From assembly GCA_026415675.1 (NCBI GenBank), contig JAOAGQ010000002.1, forward strand, positions 1 to 64,000: DNA of 64,000 bases, given 5' to 3'. The DNA is from Syntrophorhabdaceae bacterium (GTDB lineage Bacteria > Desulfobacterota > Syntrophorhabdia > Syntrophorhabdales > Syntrophorhabdaceae). The translations under genes and the position numbers were made by a program. Shown piece after piece: positions 8,043 through 15,717 of the stretch. How positions within the stretch are numbered: position 1 is the first letter of the stretch; each line of letters begins with the position of its first letter. Below the pieces are notes generated by a model. That model saw only the letters and a program-made list of their open reading frames with translations, was not told the origin of the DNA and made no database searches.

Positions 8043-8443
8043 TGGGCTGGCATGCCTATATAGATGGTGCCTCCTTAGGTAATCCCGGTGATTCCGGCGC
8101 CGCTATTGTCGTCTTCGATGAAGATGGTAAAGAGATATTGAGGGAGGGTGTGCATCTCGGCGAGATGACGAATAACATGGCGGAATACGAAGCCCTGTTG
8201 CTTGCAATAAAAAGGGCCTGCGCCTCCTCTGTAAAGCGTCTCTTTGTCTATACAGATTCGCTCCTTATTGCAAACCAGATAAAAGGGACGTATAAAGTGA
8301 AAAACGAAAGGCTAAAGGGCTATTTAGAAAAAATATTCGATTATATAAGATTTTTTGATGAATTTGATATAAAATATATTCCGAGAGAAAAAAATAGAAT
8401 AGCGGATAAACTTGCAAAGGATGCAGCTACAATAAAGGGGTAG
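8042..8443 (+). CDS. rnhA: Ribonuclease HI family protein
   Basis: A 133-aa RNase H-fold protein that cleaves RNA in RNA-DNA hybrids. Catalytic acidic residues are visible: Asp in AYIDGASLGNPG, Glu in NMAEYEALL, Asp in YTDSLL and a late Asp in NRIADKLAKDA. It is the short bacterial/archaeal form without the basic protrusion of E. coli RNase HI. The GTG start overlaps the stop of the preceding gene. The stop codon (8441-8443) lies inside the predicted 5' strand of the RNase P RNA P1 helix. Confidence 0.93.
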   Translation: MGWHAYIDGASLGNPGDSGAAIVVFDEDGKEILREGVHLGEMTNNMAEYEALLLAIKRACASSVKRLFVYTDSLLIANQIKGTYKVKNERLKGYLEKIFDYIRFFDEFDIKYIPREKNRIADKLAKDAATIKG

Positions 8444-8792
8444 ACGGGCAATCGCCCATTTTTATGGGAGGAAAGTCCGGACATCAAAGGACAGGATGGT
8501 CCCTAACGGGGACTGGGGGTAACCCCAAGGAAAGTGCCACAGAAAATATACCGTCCTGCTTATGCAGGATAAGGGTGAAAAGGCGAGGTAAGAGCTCACC
8601 AGTCCTGTGGTGACACAGGAGCTTGGCAAGCCCCATCCGATGCAAGGCCAAACAGGTTGCTGTTTATACAGCAGGGATGGTCCTTTCCCAAAACCGGGTA
8701 GGCCGCAAGAGGTTTAAGGATAACTTGAACCCGAGATAAATGATTGCCTGCTTAAGTTTTTAAGCAACAGAATCCGGCTTATAGTCTACCCC
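8437..8792 (+). ncRNA. rnpB: RNase P RNA (bacterial type A)
   Basis: The catalytic RNA that removes tRNA 5' leaders. The ends GGGGTAGAC and GTCTACCCC pair as the P1 helix. Conserved regions are in order: GAGGAAAGTCCGGAC, AAGGGTGAAAAGGCGAGGTAAGAGCTCACC (8572-8601), GGCAAGCCCCATCCGATGCA, TTGAACCCGAGATAAATGATTGCC (8727-8750) and ACAGAATCCGGCTTATAG. The length of about 356 nt is normal. A T-rich tract (CTTTTTGTTTTT) directly after P1 probably serves in 3'-end formation. The 5' end overlaps rnhA by about 7 nt, so its promoter must lie inside rnhA, or it is processed from the cdsZ-rnhA transcript. Confidence 0.97.
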
Positions 8793-8813
8793 TTTTTGTT
8801 TTTCATATACAAC

Positions 8814-10484
8814 ATGACAGAGAAAAGATTGAAGATAAAACATATATTGCTCCTACTTATCTTCTCTTACATCTTTCTTTTCCACGGGATCGGGAGCTAT
8901 TCCCTAAAAGAACCGGATGAGGGAAGGTATGCGGAGATACCAAGAGAGATGGTTGAGACAGGGGATTTTATCGTCCCCCATCTGAACTATGTTAGATATT
9001 TTGAAAAACCACCCCTCTTTTACTGGGCTGTAGCCCTCTCGTATAAATGTTTCGGTGTTAGTGAGTGGTCCTTTCGATTTCCGAATTCATTCGGTGCTTT
9101 TATATGTGTCCTTTCTTTATATTTTTTACTTAAAAGATGGATACATGAAAGGGCAGCCTTTTTCTCCGCCCTCGTATTACTCTCTTCCTTCGGTTTTTTT
9201 GCCATGGCGAGGGTTGTTACCCTTGATATGTTTTTCACAACCTTGCTCTTTCTGGCACTTATTATGTTTTTCGGTTACTACAAAGAAAAAAAGGGGGTCT
9301 TCCTCTACTCTTTTTACACTTTTCTCGCTCTCGCAACCCTGACAAAGGGTTTTGTAACGCTCATTCTCATCGGTATCACAATTCTTGTATTTCTAATCAC
9401 GGAGAGAAGGCTATCTTTTATAAAGGAGACAAAGCCCATAATAGGCATTTTTATTTATCTATCCCTTATCCTCCCCTGGTTTGCCTTAATCTCTCTAAAA
9501 GAAAAGGAGTTTTTTGATTTTTTTGTGATCGACCAGCACATACTCCGTTTTCTCACCACAAAACATAAAAGGACAGGTTCTATATTCTATTTTTTTCCTG
9601 TACTTATAGGTGGTATGTTCCCCTGGTCTTTTTTTATCCCTCGCAGTCTCTCCACGATGTGGCATAAACAAGAGATCAGGTATTTCTCCATCTGGAGTAT
9701 CGTTATCTTTTTCTTTTTCAGTATATCAAAATCGAAACTACCCCCCTATATACTGCCTATATTTCCTGCCCTTTCGGTAGTTATCGGTATTTTTTTTTCA
9801 GAGATTGTTGAAAAAAAAGAAAAGATGGTGCAGGAAACCCTGCTGTACATCTTTACCTTCATGTTTTTTGGTGCTATTTCTCTCCTCGGGATCAAAGGAG
9901 TTTTTAATCCCTGGATTTTAATGATATCGGATGATTCTTTAAACATTATACAGGAACTGAAACCGTTTTTAATTGAAACAGGGTTCATATCTTTTCTTGC
10001 CGCATCATACCTACTCTTTTTAACTTTCAAAAGCATACGCTTTGGAGATACCCATAAGTCTCCCCTTTTTCTCGTAATCTTTTCCTTCTCTTTTCTCTTT
10101 TTGCTTTCCCTTTTTTCCATCTTTGACACAATAGATAAGATCAATGCGTCGAAAGAGATAGGACTTATGGTGCAACAGAATAAGCAAAAGGGGGACTTAA
10201 TTATCAATTTTGGCTCTTTCAACGAATCACTTCCTTTTTACACAGGAGAAAGAATCATAATAGTATCATATAAGGGGGAGCTTGAAATGGGCTCGAAGTA
10301 CCCCGATGCAAGGCCATTTTTTATAGATGAAGAGGCTTTTCAAAATATGGTGAAGGAAAGGAAGAGGGTTTGGATAGTTTCAAAGAAAAAACGGATCGAA
10401 AGATTAAAAAATATTCTCGGTGAAGAATACAGGCTCATTACATGTCAGAATCAAAACTGTCTTATAACCAACCACAATTACTGA
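8814..10484 (+). CDS. ArnT/PMT-family membrane glycosyltransferase
   Basis: A polyprenyl-phosphate-sugar-dependent glycosyltransferase of the GT-C fold (about 556 aa) with a dozen hydrophobic segments. The first periplasmic loop has the family signature PDEGRYAEIPREM, with the catalytic Asp-Glu pair, then FEKPPLFYW. Relatives transfer sugars such as 4-amino-arabinose to lipid A, or mannose to proteins. The ATG at 8814 is chosen because an upstream TTG at 8796 falls in the rnpB 3' T tract; no Shine-Dalgarno is visible for either. The acceptor and donor cannot be read from sequence. Confidence 0.88.
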   Translation: MTEKRLKIKHILLLLIFSYIFLFHGIGSYSLKEPDEGRYAEIPREMVETGDFIVPHLNYVRYFEKPPLFYWAVALSYKCFGVSEWSFRFPNSFGAFICVLSLYFLLKRWIHERAAFFSALVLLSSFGFFAMARVVTLDMFFTTLLFLALIMFFGYYKEKKGVFLYSFYTFLALATLTKGFVTLILIGITILVFLITERRLSFIKETKPIIGIFIYLSLILPWFALISLKEKEFFDFFVIDQHILRFLTTKHKRTGSIFYFFPVLIGGMFPWSFFIPRSLSTMWHKQEIRYFSIWSIVIFFFFSISKSKLPPYILPIFPALSVVIGIFFSEIVEKKEKMVQETLLYIFTFMFFGAISLLGIKGVFNPWILMISDDSLNIIQELKPFLIETGFISFLAASYLLFLTFKSIRFGDTHKSPLFLVIFSFSFLFLLSLFSIFDTIDKINASKEIGLMVQQNKQKGDLIINFGSFNESLPFYTGERIIIVSYKGELEMGSKYPDARPFFIDEEAFQNMVKERKRVWIVSKKKRIERLKNILGEEYRLITCQNQNCLITNHNY

Positions 10485-10508
10485 TCTTTTACATTAAAAG
10501 TCAATGGC

Positions 10509-10537
10509 TTGACAAAAGGCCTCCAATAAGTTAAAAA
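10509..10537 (+). promoter_or_regulatory. Promoter of the GNAT gene
   Basis: A perfect TTGACA (10509-10514), a 17-bp spacer and TAAAAA (10532-10537), twenty bases before the ATG of the acetyltransferase gene. Confidence 0.5.
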
Positions 10538-10556
10538 TTTAACAAGCGAGCAAGGG

Positions 10557-11009
10557 ATGAGTAATTTTTTTGACAAACTGATCATCAGACAATTAAGGCC
10601 AGACGATATCGACTTCATTGTAGATATCGATACCAAAGTACTTGGAGAGACGAGAAGGGACTACTGGGTCAACAAAATCATCAAACAGGCCGATACAAGA
10701 CCGCCTGATGCATCCCTTGTTGCGGAAATAGACGGAAAAGTGGTGGGTTTTATCCTTGGGGAAGTGAGTGGCTGGGAGTTTAAAGTACCAAATAATATTG
10801 GCTGGATAGATACCATAGGCATAGACCCCGACTATCAGAACAGGGGGATCGCAAAGGTGCTCGCAAACAACCTTATTACCAACTTAAAGCGTTATAATGT
10901 TGATACGATATATACCCTTGTGAACTGGAACGATTGGGATCTATTACAATTTTTCCATGCAATGGGTTTCTCAAGGGGCGATATGATAAATCTTGTACTT
11001 AAGGTATAA
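10557..11009 (+). CDS. GNAT-family N-acetyltransferase (RimI-like)
   Basis: A 150-aa acetyl-CoA-dependent acetyltransferase. The strand VVGFILGEV is followed by IDTIGIDPDYQNRGIAKVLANN, the acetyl-CoA pyrophosphate-binding loop (Q-x2-G-x-A) typical of GNAT fold motif A. The C-terminal FFHAMGF motif is also usual. It appears to be a single-gene unit with its own promoter and convergent to the mltD-like gene. The substrate is unknown; RimI-like protein N-terminal acetylation is only the nearest resemblance. Confidence 0.85.
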   Translation: MSNFFDKLIIRQLRPDDIDFIVDIDTKVLGETRRDYWVNKIIKQADTRPPDASLVAEIDGKVVGFILGEVSGWEFKVPNNIGWIDTIGIDPDYQNRGIAKVLANNLITNLKRYNVDTIYTLVNWNDWDLLQFFHAMGFSRGDMINLVLKV

Positions 11010-11048
11010 ACACCACCCCCCGCTTTATATAACATCCCTATCTTGACA

Positions 11049-12602
11049 TCATTTTTTCACGGATAAGTTTTTCGGTTCGCCTTCCTTCTTCTGAACATGC
11101 TTTACAAGCTTCAACCGCATATTGGGGTATATGGTGTCTGTTACCATATTGTTCGCCTTTTTTATATCCTTTGTGTCGATATTATATTTTTTCGATATCG
11201 TAAGAAGGGTTTCTCCTTTTTTTACGATATGATAGGTTGGATAGGGGCTTTTATTTCCCTTTGCCGTTGTCGGGTTTTTAATCTTGTTCTCCTTAGCCGG
11301 AGGATTGACGGCAACATGCCTTGTCTCCCCTTCCTTTGGTGTCCTATTCTCTTTGGCGAGAGAGACAAAGCGGGGGATGTTTATCACAGTCCCTGGCTTC
11401 ACGTTAAATTCCTTTGAGGGGCTGTTAACAAGTATCAACTCTCCAACTGTGACTTTATATCTTTTCGCGATCTTTCCCAGATTATCCCCTTTCTTTGTTC
11501 TATATGTGCTTACACTCTTTATCTTTCTATAGTTCTTCGATGCTGCCTCCAATTGTTTTTGGAAGGTCGTCATATCGGTATTATATGGCAGTTTGATCCT
11601 GTATCCATCTACATCAGGAGGGGTTATACCCTTAAGCAGTTCCGGATTTATAGAACGAAGGCTATCCATATCGATCGATGCTGCCTTTGCTATGGCCTCA
11701 AGGGGGGTGGCAGGAGGGACTGCTACTTCCTGAAATTTTATAGGTTGGTCGTATTTTATACTACCAAAACCGTATTTTTCAGGTTCTTTGGCAATGATCG
11801 CCGCTGCAATCAGTTTTGGAATATACTCTCTCGTTTCCTTTGGAAGGGTATTATATTTGATCAACTCCCAGAAATCGTTCGTATTATGCTTTATAATCGC
11901 CCTCTCTATCCTGTTTTCCCCTGCATTATAACCGGCAGCCGCCAGGTACCAGCAACCAAACTGGTTAAAGAGGTCATTTAGATATTTTGCCGCTGCAACG
12001 GTGGATTTTTCGGGGTCCCTTCTCTCATCCACCCAGGTATTCACTTTTAACCCGTATCTTCCCCCCGTTTCGTATATGAACTGCCATGGACCCGATGCTT
12101 TTGCAGGAGAATAGGCCCTTGGGTTAAAACCGCTCTCTATCATGGCGAGATAGACCAGATCCTCCGGCAGCCCCTTTTCTCTTAAAATCGCCCTTATTTT
12201 AGGTACGTAGTACCTCGAACGCTTCAACCAGTTTTCAAAGACCTTTCTCTTTTCGGTGGTGAAGTACTGGATAAAATATTTGACCGCATCGTTAAAGACG
12301 ATAGGTATATCGAAATCCTTCGTAAAATCCCTTTCAAAAATCTCTACTATGTTGTCATCCTCTTCCCCGTTTAAATCCACCAACCCCTGCTCTTTTATCG
12401 TATCTCTTTGGGGGGTATCTAACTCTTTCTCCTTTATACTCTCTCTCGGGGGATATGTATATAAATTGGGCAACGTTATATTCAATTTCCGGAAGGTTAC
12501 CGTCTCTTTTGTGGTATCCTTTTCATCCGGAGTGGCTATTTTAGTTGCGGTACAACCCGATAAAATTGTCAATAAAAGAAATATCAGAACAAGATGGTTC
12601 AT
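11049..12602 (-). CDS. mltD: Membrane-bound lytic murein transglycosylase D-like lipoprotein with two LysM domains
   Basis: Cleaves peptidoglycan glycan strands with 1,6-anhydromuramic acid formation, at the outer-membrane periplasmic face. The N-terminus is a lipoprotein signal with lipobox LSGC (Cys17). The SLT domain carries the catalytic Glu in MIESGFNPRAYSPAKASGPW, plus the AAGYNAGENR motif. Two LysM domains follow (about residues 370-415 and 450-500). A GTG at 12608 would add two residues, but the ATG at 12602 fits the signal peptide and a GGGGTG ribosome site. A strong promoter lies just upstream. Confidence 0.93.
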   Translation of the reverse strand: MNHLVLIFLLLTILSGCTATKIATPDEKDTTKETVTFRKLNITLPNLYTYPPRESIKEKELDTPQRDTIKEQGLVDLNGEEDDNIVEIFERDFTKDFDIPIVFNDAVKYFIQYFTTEKRKVFENWLKRSRYYVPKIRAILREKGLPEDLVYLAMIESGFNPRAYSPAKASGPWQFIYETGGRYGLKVNTWVDERRDPEKSTVAAAKYLNDLFNQFGCWYLAAAGYNAGENRIERAIIKHNTNDFWELIKYNTLPKETREYIPKLIAAAIIAKEPEKYGFGSIKYDQPIKFQEVAVPPATPLEAIAKAASIDMDSLRSINPELLKGITPPDVDGYRIKLPYNTDMTTFQKQLEAASKNYRKIKSVSTYRTKKGDNLGKIAKRYKVTVGELILVNSPSKEFNVKPGTVINIPRFVSLAKENRTPKEGETRHVAVNPPAKENKIKNPTTAKGNKSPYPTYHIVKKGETLLTISKKYNIDTKDIKKANNMVTDTIYPNMRLKLVKHVQKKEGEPKNLSVKK

Positions 12603-12631
12603 CTTCACCCCATGGGACTTTCACTTAATTG

Positions 12632-12660
12632 ATAATAAATTTAGCGTCGTATCATGTCAA
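12632..12660 (-). promoter_or_regulatory. Promoter of the mltD-like gene
   Basis: Minus-strand TTGACA (12655-12660), a 17-bp spacer and TATTAT (12632-12637). It is one of the best consensus matches in the window and lies 30 bp before the start codon. Confidence 0.7.
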
Positions 12661-12679
12661 CAAAAAAAGATCTTCTGGC

Positions 12680-13606
12680 CTAACCCAGTATTTTTCCCAC
12701 CAAACCCCTGTACCCATTGGCAAAGTCTGCCGCCCCCATCCTTTTTTTATTCTCCACCTGTATCTCTTTGACCAAAAGGGCACCATCCTTTGTCGAAACA
12801 TAAAAACCTTCCCTACCCTTTCCAAAGATAAGGCCCGGAGGATAATCTCCCTGTGGTTGTTGTCCGATAACGGTTGCTCCGTAGATTTTTAACTGGTGAC
12901 CATCAAGATAAGTGTAAGCCGTAGGCCAGGGGATAAAGGCCCTGATCTTCCTTAAAATCTCATTGGCATTTGAATCCCAATCTATCCTCCCCATCTCTTT
13001 CGTAATGATGGGGGTGTATGTTGCCTCTTCCTCGTTCTGGGCTTTCCCCTCGGGTAAACCCTCCTTCTCTATCTTATCTATCATGTCTTTTACAATCGAG
13101 GCTGCCCTCCTTGAAATCTTATCCGCCAGGGTCTCCCCGTTATCTTCTTCATCTATTACCACCTCTTCCTGATAAAGGATATTTCCTGAATCGACTTTTT
13201 CCGTTATTCTCATGATCGTTATCCCTGTCTTTTTTTCTCCATTTAGGATTGCCGATTGAATGGGGGATGGCCCCCTATATTTAGGTAAAAGGGAGGGATG
13301 GACGTTAATAGGTCCCAGCTTTGGCAACTCAAGGGCCCACTTAGGGAAAATAAGACCGAAGGATGCGACCACAAAAAGGTCTATAGTGGTGTTTTTAAGG
13401 CTCCCCGCGGCCTCTTCCTTGAAGGAATCTATCTCCAGATATTTTAACCCAAGCCTTAAGGCCGCCTTTTTTACCTCATTATCCTCCATGGAATAACCCC
13501 TTCCTTTCGGTTTAGGTCTTTTTGTTACAACATAGGGGTTATACATCGCTATACCTTCGAGTATGGGGACCGAAAAGATGGAGGATCCGAAAAAGACGAT
13601 GTTCAC
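12680..13606 (-). CDS. fmt: Methionyl-tRNA formyltransferase
   Basis: Formylates initiator Met-tRNA using 10-formyl-THF. At 308 aa it has the N-terminal Rossmann-like formyltransferase domain and the C-terminal tRNA-binding OB-like domain. The active-site motif is INVHPSLLPKYRGPSPIQ, with the catalytic Asn/His, followed by GITIMRITEKVDSG. The GTG start overlaps the def stop as GTGA. Def and Fmt act at opposite ends of the same formyl-methionine cycle, and def-fmt pairing is common in bacteria. Confidence 0.96.
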   Translation of the reverse strand: MNIVFFGSSIFSVPILEGIAMYNPYVVTKRPKPKGRGYSMEDNEVKKAALRLGLKYLEIDSFKEEAAGSLKNTTIDLFVVASFGLIFPKWALELPKLGPINVHPSLLPKYRGPSPIQSAILNGEKKTGITIMRITEKVDSGNILYQEEVVIDEEDNGETLADKISRRAASIVKDMIDKIEKEGLPEGKAQNEEEATYTPIITKEMGRIDWDSNANEILRKIRAFIPWPTAYTYLDGHQLKIYGATVIGQQPQGDYPPGLIFGKGREGFYVSTKDGALLVKEIQVENKKRMGAADFANGYRGLVGKILG

Positions 13607-14109
13607 TTGATACTCTTTGGTGTTACGTATCTTTTTTTAAAAAGCGTCCTCTTTACAGGACTTAAATAGTCTATAAAGAGGACGCCGTTTAAATGGTCAA
13701 CCTCATGCTGAAATGCCCTGGCGAGATGGTCTTCGCATTCTATGCTCAATTCTTTTCCGTCAAGGTCAATGCCTTTTACATAGACCTTCCTTGACCTCCC
13801 TATGTGCTCAAAATATTTGGGGAAACTGAGACATCCCTCCTCTTCCACAACCTCCTCCCTGTCCTTTTCTACGATCACAGGGTTGAGCACGATAAGGGGA
13901 TCCCTATCCTTTTTCAGGTTTGATTCGAGCACAATGATCCTCATATTGATCCCGCATTGGTTTGCTGCAAGCCCCGCTCCCCGGGCAAGTCTCATCCTCT
14001 CCACCATATCTTTTGAGATCCTTACGACCTCGTCGTTTATCTCCTTTACGGGTTGAGCCACTTTCCGCAGTATGGGGTTTGGATATGTGACTATCTCTAA
14101 AAAAGGCAT
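13603..14109 (-). CDS. def: Peptide deformylase
   Basis: A 168-aa metalloenzyme that removes the formyl group from nascent proteins. All three family motifs are present: GAGLAANQCG (motif 1), EEGCLSFP (motif 2, metal-ligand Cys) and QHEVDHLNG (motif 3, HExxH-type ligands and catalytic Glu). Its own promoter ends right at the start codon, and there is no Shine-Dalgarno, so it may be translated from a leaderless mRNA. It is coupled to fmt downstream. Confidence 0.97.
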   Translation of the reverse strand: MPFLEIVTYPNPILRKVAQPVKEINDEVVRISKDMVERMRLARGAGLAANQCGINMRIIVLESNLKKDRDPLIVLNPVIVEKDREEVVEEEGCLSFPKYFEHIGRSRKVYVKGIDLDGKELSIECEDHLARAFQHEVDHLNGVLFIDYLSPVKRTLFKKRYVTPKSIK

Positions 14110-14116
14110 AGATATT

Positions 14117-14144
14117 TTTATATCAAATACACCACTTTAGTCAA
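14117..14144 (-). promoter_or_regulatory. Promoter of def-fmt
   Basis: Minus-strand TTGACT (14139-14144), a 16-bp spacer and TATAAA (14117-14122). The expected transcription start is 14110-14111, one or two bases before the def ATG. Confidence 0.6.
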
Positions 14145-14154
14145 CTACCCAAAC

Positions 14155-14331
14155 TTAAACTTCCGTCAGGTCACAGATATTTATCTCGAGCATCTTTATG
14201 CTTGCGAGTATCCTGTTTATATTCCTTTTTACCGCCTCAATCTGTCCCCCTGACTCTTTTATCTCTTCCGCTATTTTTTTGAGTTCCTTTATTCTTTTAT
14301 CGAGCATCTCTATATTATAAAGGTTTTCCAT
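14155..14331 (-). CDS. Small coiled-coil-like protein (58 aa), unknown function
   Basis: An unrecognised small ORF, starting MENLYNIEMLDKRIKELK and ending NICDLTEV. It is rich in Lys, Glu and Ile and should be largely helical, probably a short amphipathic coiled coil. It is supported by a GGAGGG ribosome site nine bases upstream of the ATG and by its position, starting 11 bp after the stop of the CoA-ligase gene on the same strand. It probably belongs to that operon. It could be a small partner of the ligase or the radical SAM protein, but nothing in the sequence proves this. Confidence 0.6.
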   Translation of the reverse strand: MENLYNIEMLDKRIKELKKIAEEIKESGGQIEAVKRNINRILASIKMLEINICDLTEV

Positions 14332-14342
14332 ATCTTCCCTCC

Positions 14343-15674
14343 TTATCCGTGTTTTCTCAAATCTTTGAATCTCTTTGCCTTTACCTCGTATCTCGGAAGG
14401 CTTCCGTACGGATGAACCTCTATCCTATACCCCAGATTCGTCTTGACCCTTAGCTGGTCTTTCAATCTCGCCAGAATTGCCTCTTTATCCCCTTCACATC
14501 CTGGCCTGATCTCCACCTTCAACATGATATCGTCGATATCCCCTTTCTTTGTAACGATAACCTCATACTCATCGCTTAACTCCTGTATATCCCTGACCAC
14601 CTCCTCAATCGCCGTCGGCGCAAGGAGAACCCCTTTTACCTTTGTTATATCGTCTGCCCTACCTACAACACCTCCATCGATCATCCTAAATGTTCTTCCA
14701 CATTCACAGGTGTAATCGGCCCATCTGATTACGTCTTTAGAATCAAACCTTATGCAGGGCTTTCCGATACGATCAAAGGCGGTGATCACCATCTTTCCGT
14801 TTTTACCAGGGGTCTCTATGATCTCTCCTGTATCTATATCCTCTATCTCAACGAGAAAGAACGCCTCATTCACGTGGAGCCCCCTCGTTTCAAAGGTACA
14901 CATATAGCTCCAGGCCCCTATCTCCGTTGCCCCTATATGGTCATAGACCCTTGCCCCCCAAGCATCTTCTATCCTCTTCTTTGTTGAAGGGATACTCGCC
15001 CCGGGCTCTCCTGCACAGGTAATCTTTTTGATACCTATAGTTTTAGGATCTATACCCATCTTCCTCGCGGTATCCGCCATTCCCAGGACATAGGTAGGGG
15101 TTGCCCCAAAGGCGGTACATTTTAATTCCTGCATCTTTAGTATCCTTGCCTCAGTGTCAAGGACTCCCCCCGGTACAACCTCGCATCCCAGCTTCTCTGC
15201 CGCATAATGGCAGGCCCAGAATGCCACAAAAATATTATACCCGAAAGGCAAAAATACCCTGTCCGTATCCCTGTAGCCCTGGGCATAAAGGATATAAGCC
15301 CAGCACTCAGCCCACCATTCCCAGTCCTGCCATGTGTCTGCCTGATAGACCGGGGTACCTGTCGTACCGCTTGTCTGTCTAAAAACCACCACATCCTCAA
15401 TGGGGACGGCGAGGATATCTCCGTAAGGAAAGGGAGGGCGACTCTGAACCTCTCTTAGCATACCTTTATCGATCTTCGGGACCCGCCTTATGTCGTCGAA
15501 TGACTTGATATCACCGGGTTCGATCCCTGCCTCCTTATACAGCCTTCTGTAAAAGGGAGAGTTGTTGTACGCCCATTCGAAGATTCTCTTGAATTTCTTT
15601 AACTGCAGCGACATGAGCTTTTCTCTTGGAAGTGTTTCGGTCAGAGGATTCCAGTAAATATTATGATGCGCCAT
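14343..15674 (-). CDS. Phenylacetate-CoA ligase-like AMP-forming acyl-CoA ligase
   Basis: A 443-aa adenylate-forming enzyme of the PaaK family, which activates (often aromatic) carboxylic acids as acyl-AMP, then acyl-CoA. The P-loop-like motif is QTSGTTGTPV, followed by CAGEPGASIP and the YDHIGATEIG adenine-binding motif. The C-terminal domain begins near GVVGRADDITKVKG, and the region near RYEVKAKRF holds the expected catalytic lysine. The gene follows the radical-SAM gene by 43 bp in an iclR-led unit. Substrate specificity is not deducible; an aromatic acid is only suggested by the family and by the tungsten-AOR genes divergent from this unit. Confidence 0.88.
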   Translation of the reverse strand: MAHHNIYWNPLTETLPREKLMSLQLKKFKRIFEWAYNNSPFYRRLYKEAGIEPGDIKSFDDIRRVPKIDKGMLREVQSRPPFPYGDILAVPIEDVVVFRQTSGTTGTPVYQADTWQDWEWWAECWAYILYAQGYRDTDRVFLPFGYNIFVAFWACHYAAEKLGCEVVPGGVLDTEARILKMQELKCTAFGATPTYVLGMADTARKMGIDPKTIGIKKITCAGEPGASIPSTKKRIEDAWGARVYDHIGATEIGAWSYMCTFETRGLHVNEAFFLVEIEDIDTGEIIETPGKNGKMVITAFDRIGKPCIRFDSKDVIRWADYTCECGRTFRMIDGGVVGRADDITKVKGVLLAPTAIEEVVRDIQELSDEYEVIVTKKGDIDDIMLKVEIRPGCEGDKEAILARLKDQLRVKTNLGYRIEVHPYGSLPRYEVKAKRFKDLRKHG

Positions 15675-15717
15675 GATAAAAACCTCCTTTCTTTATTTTT
15701 TGATGATACATATAACA

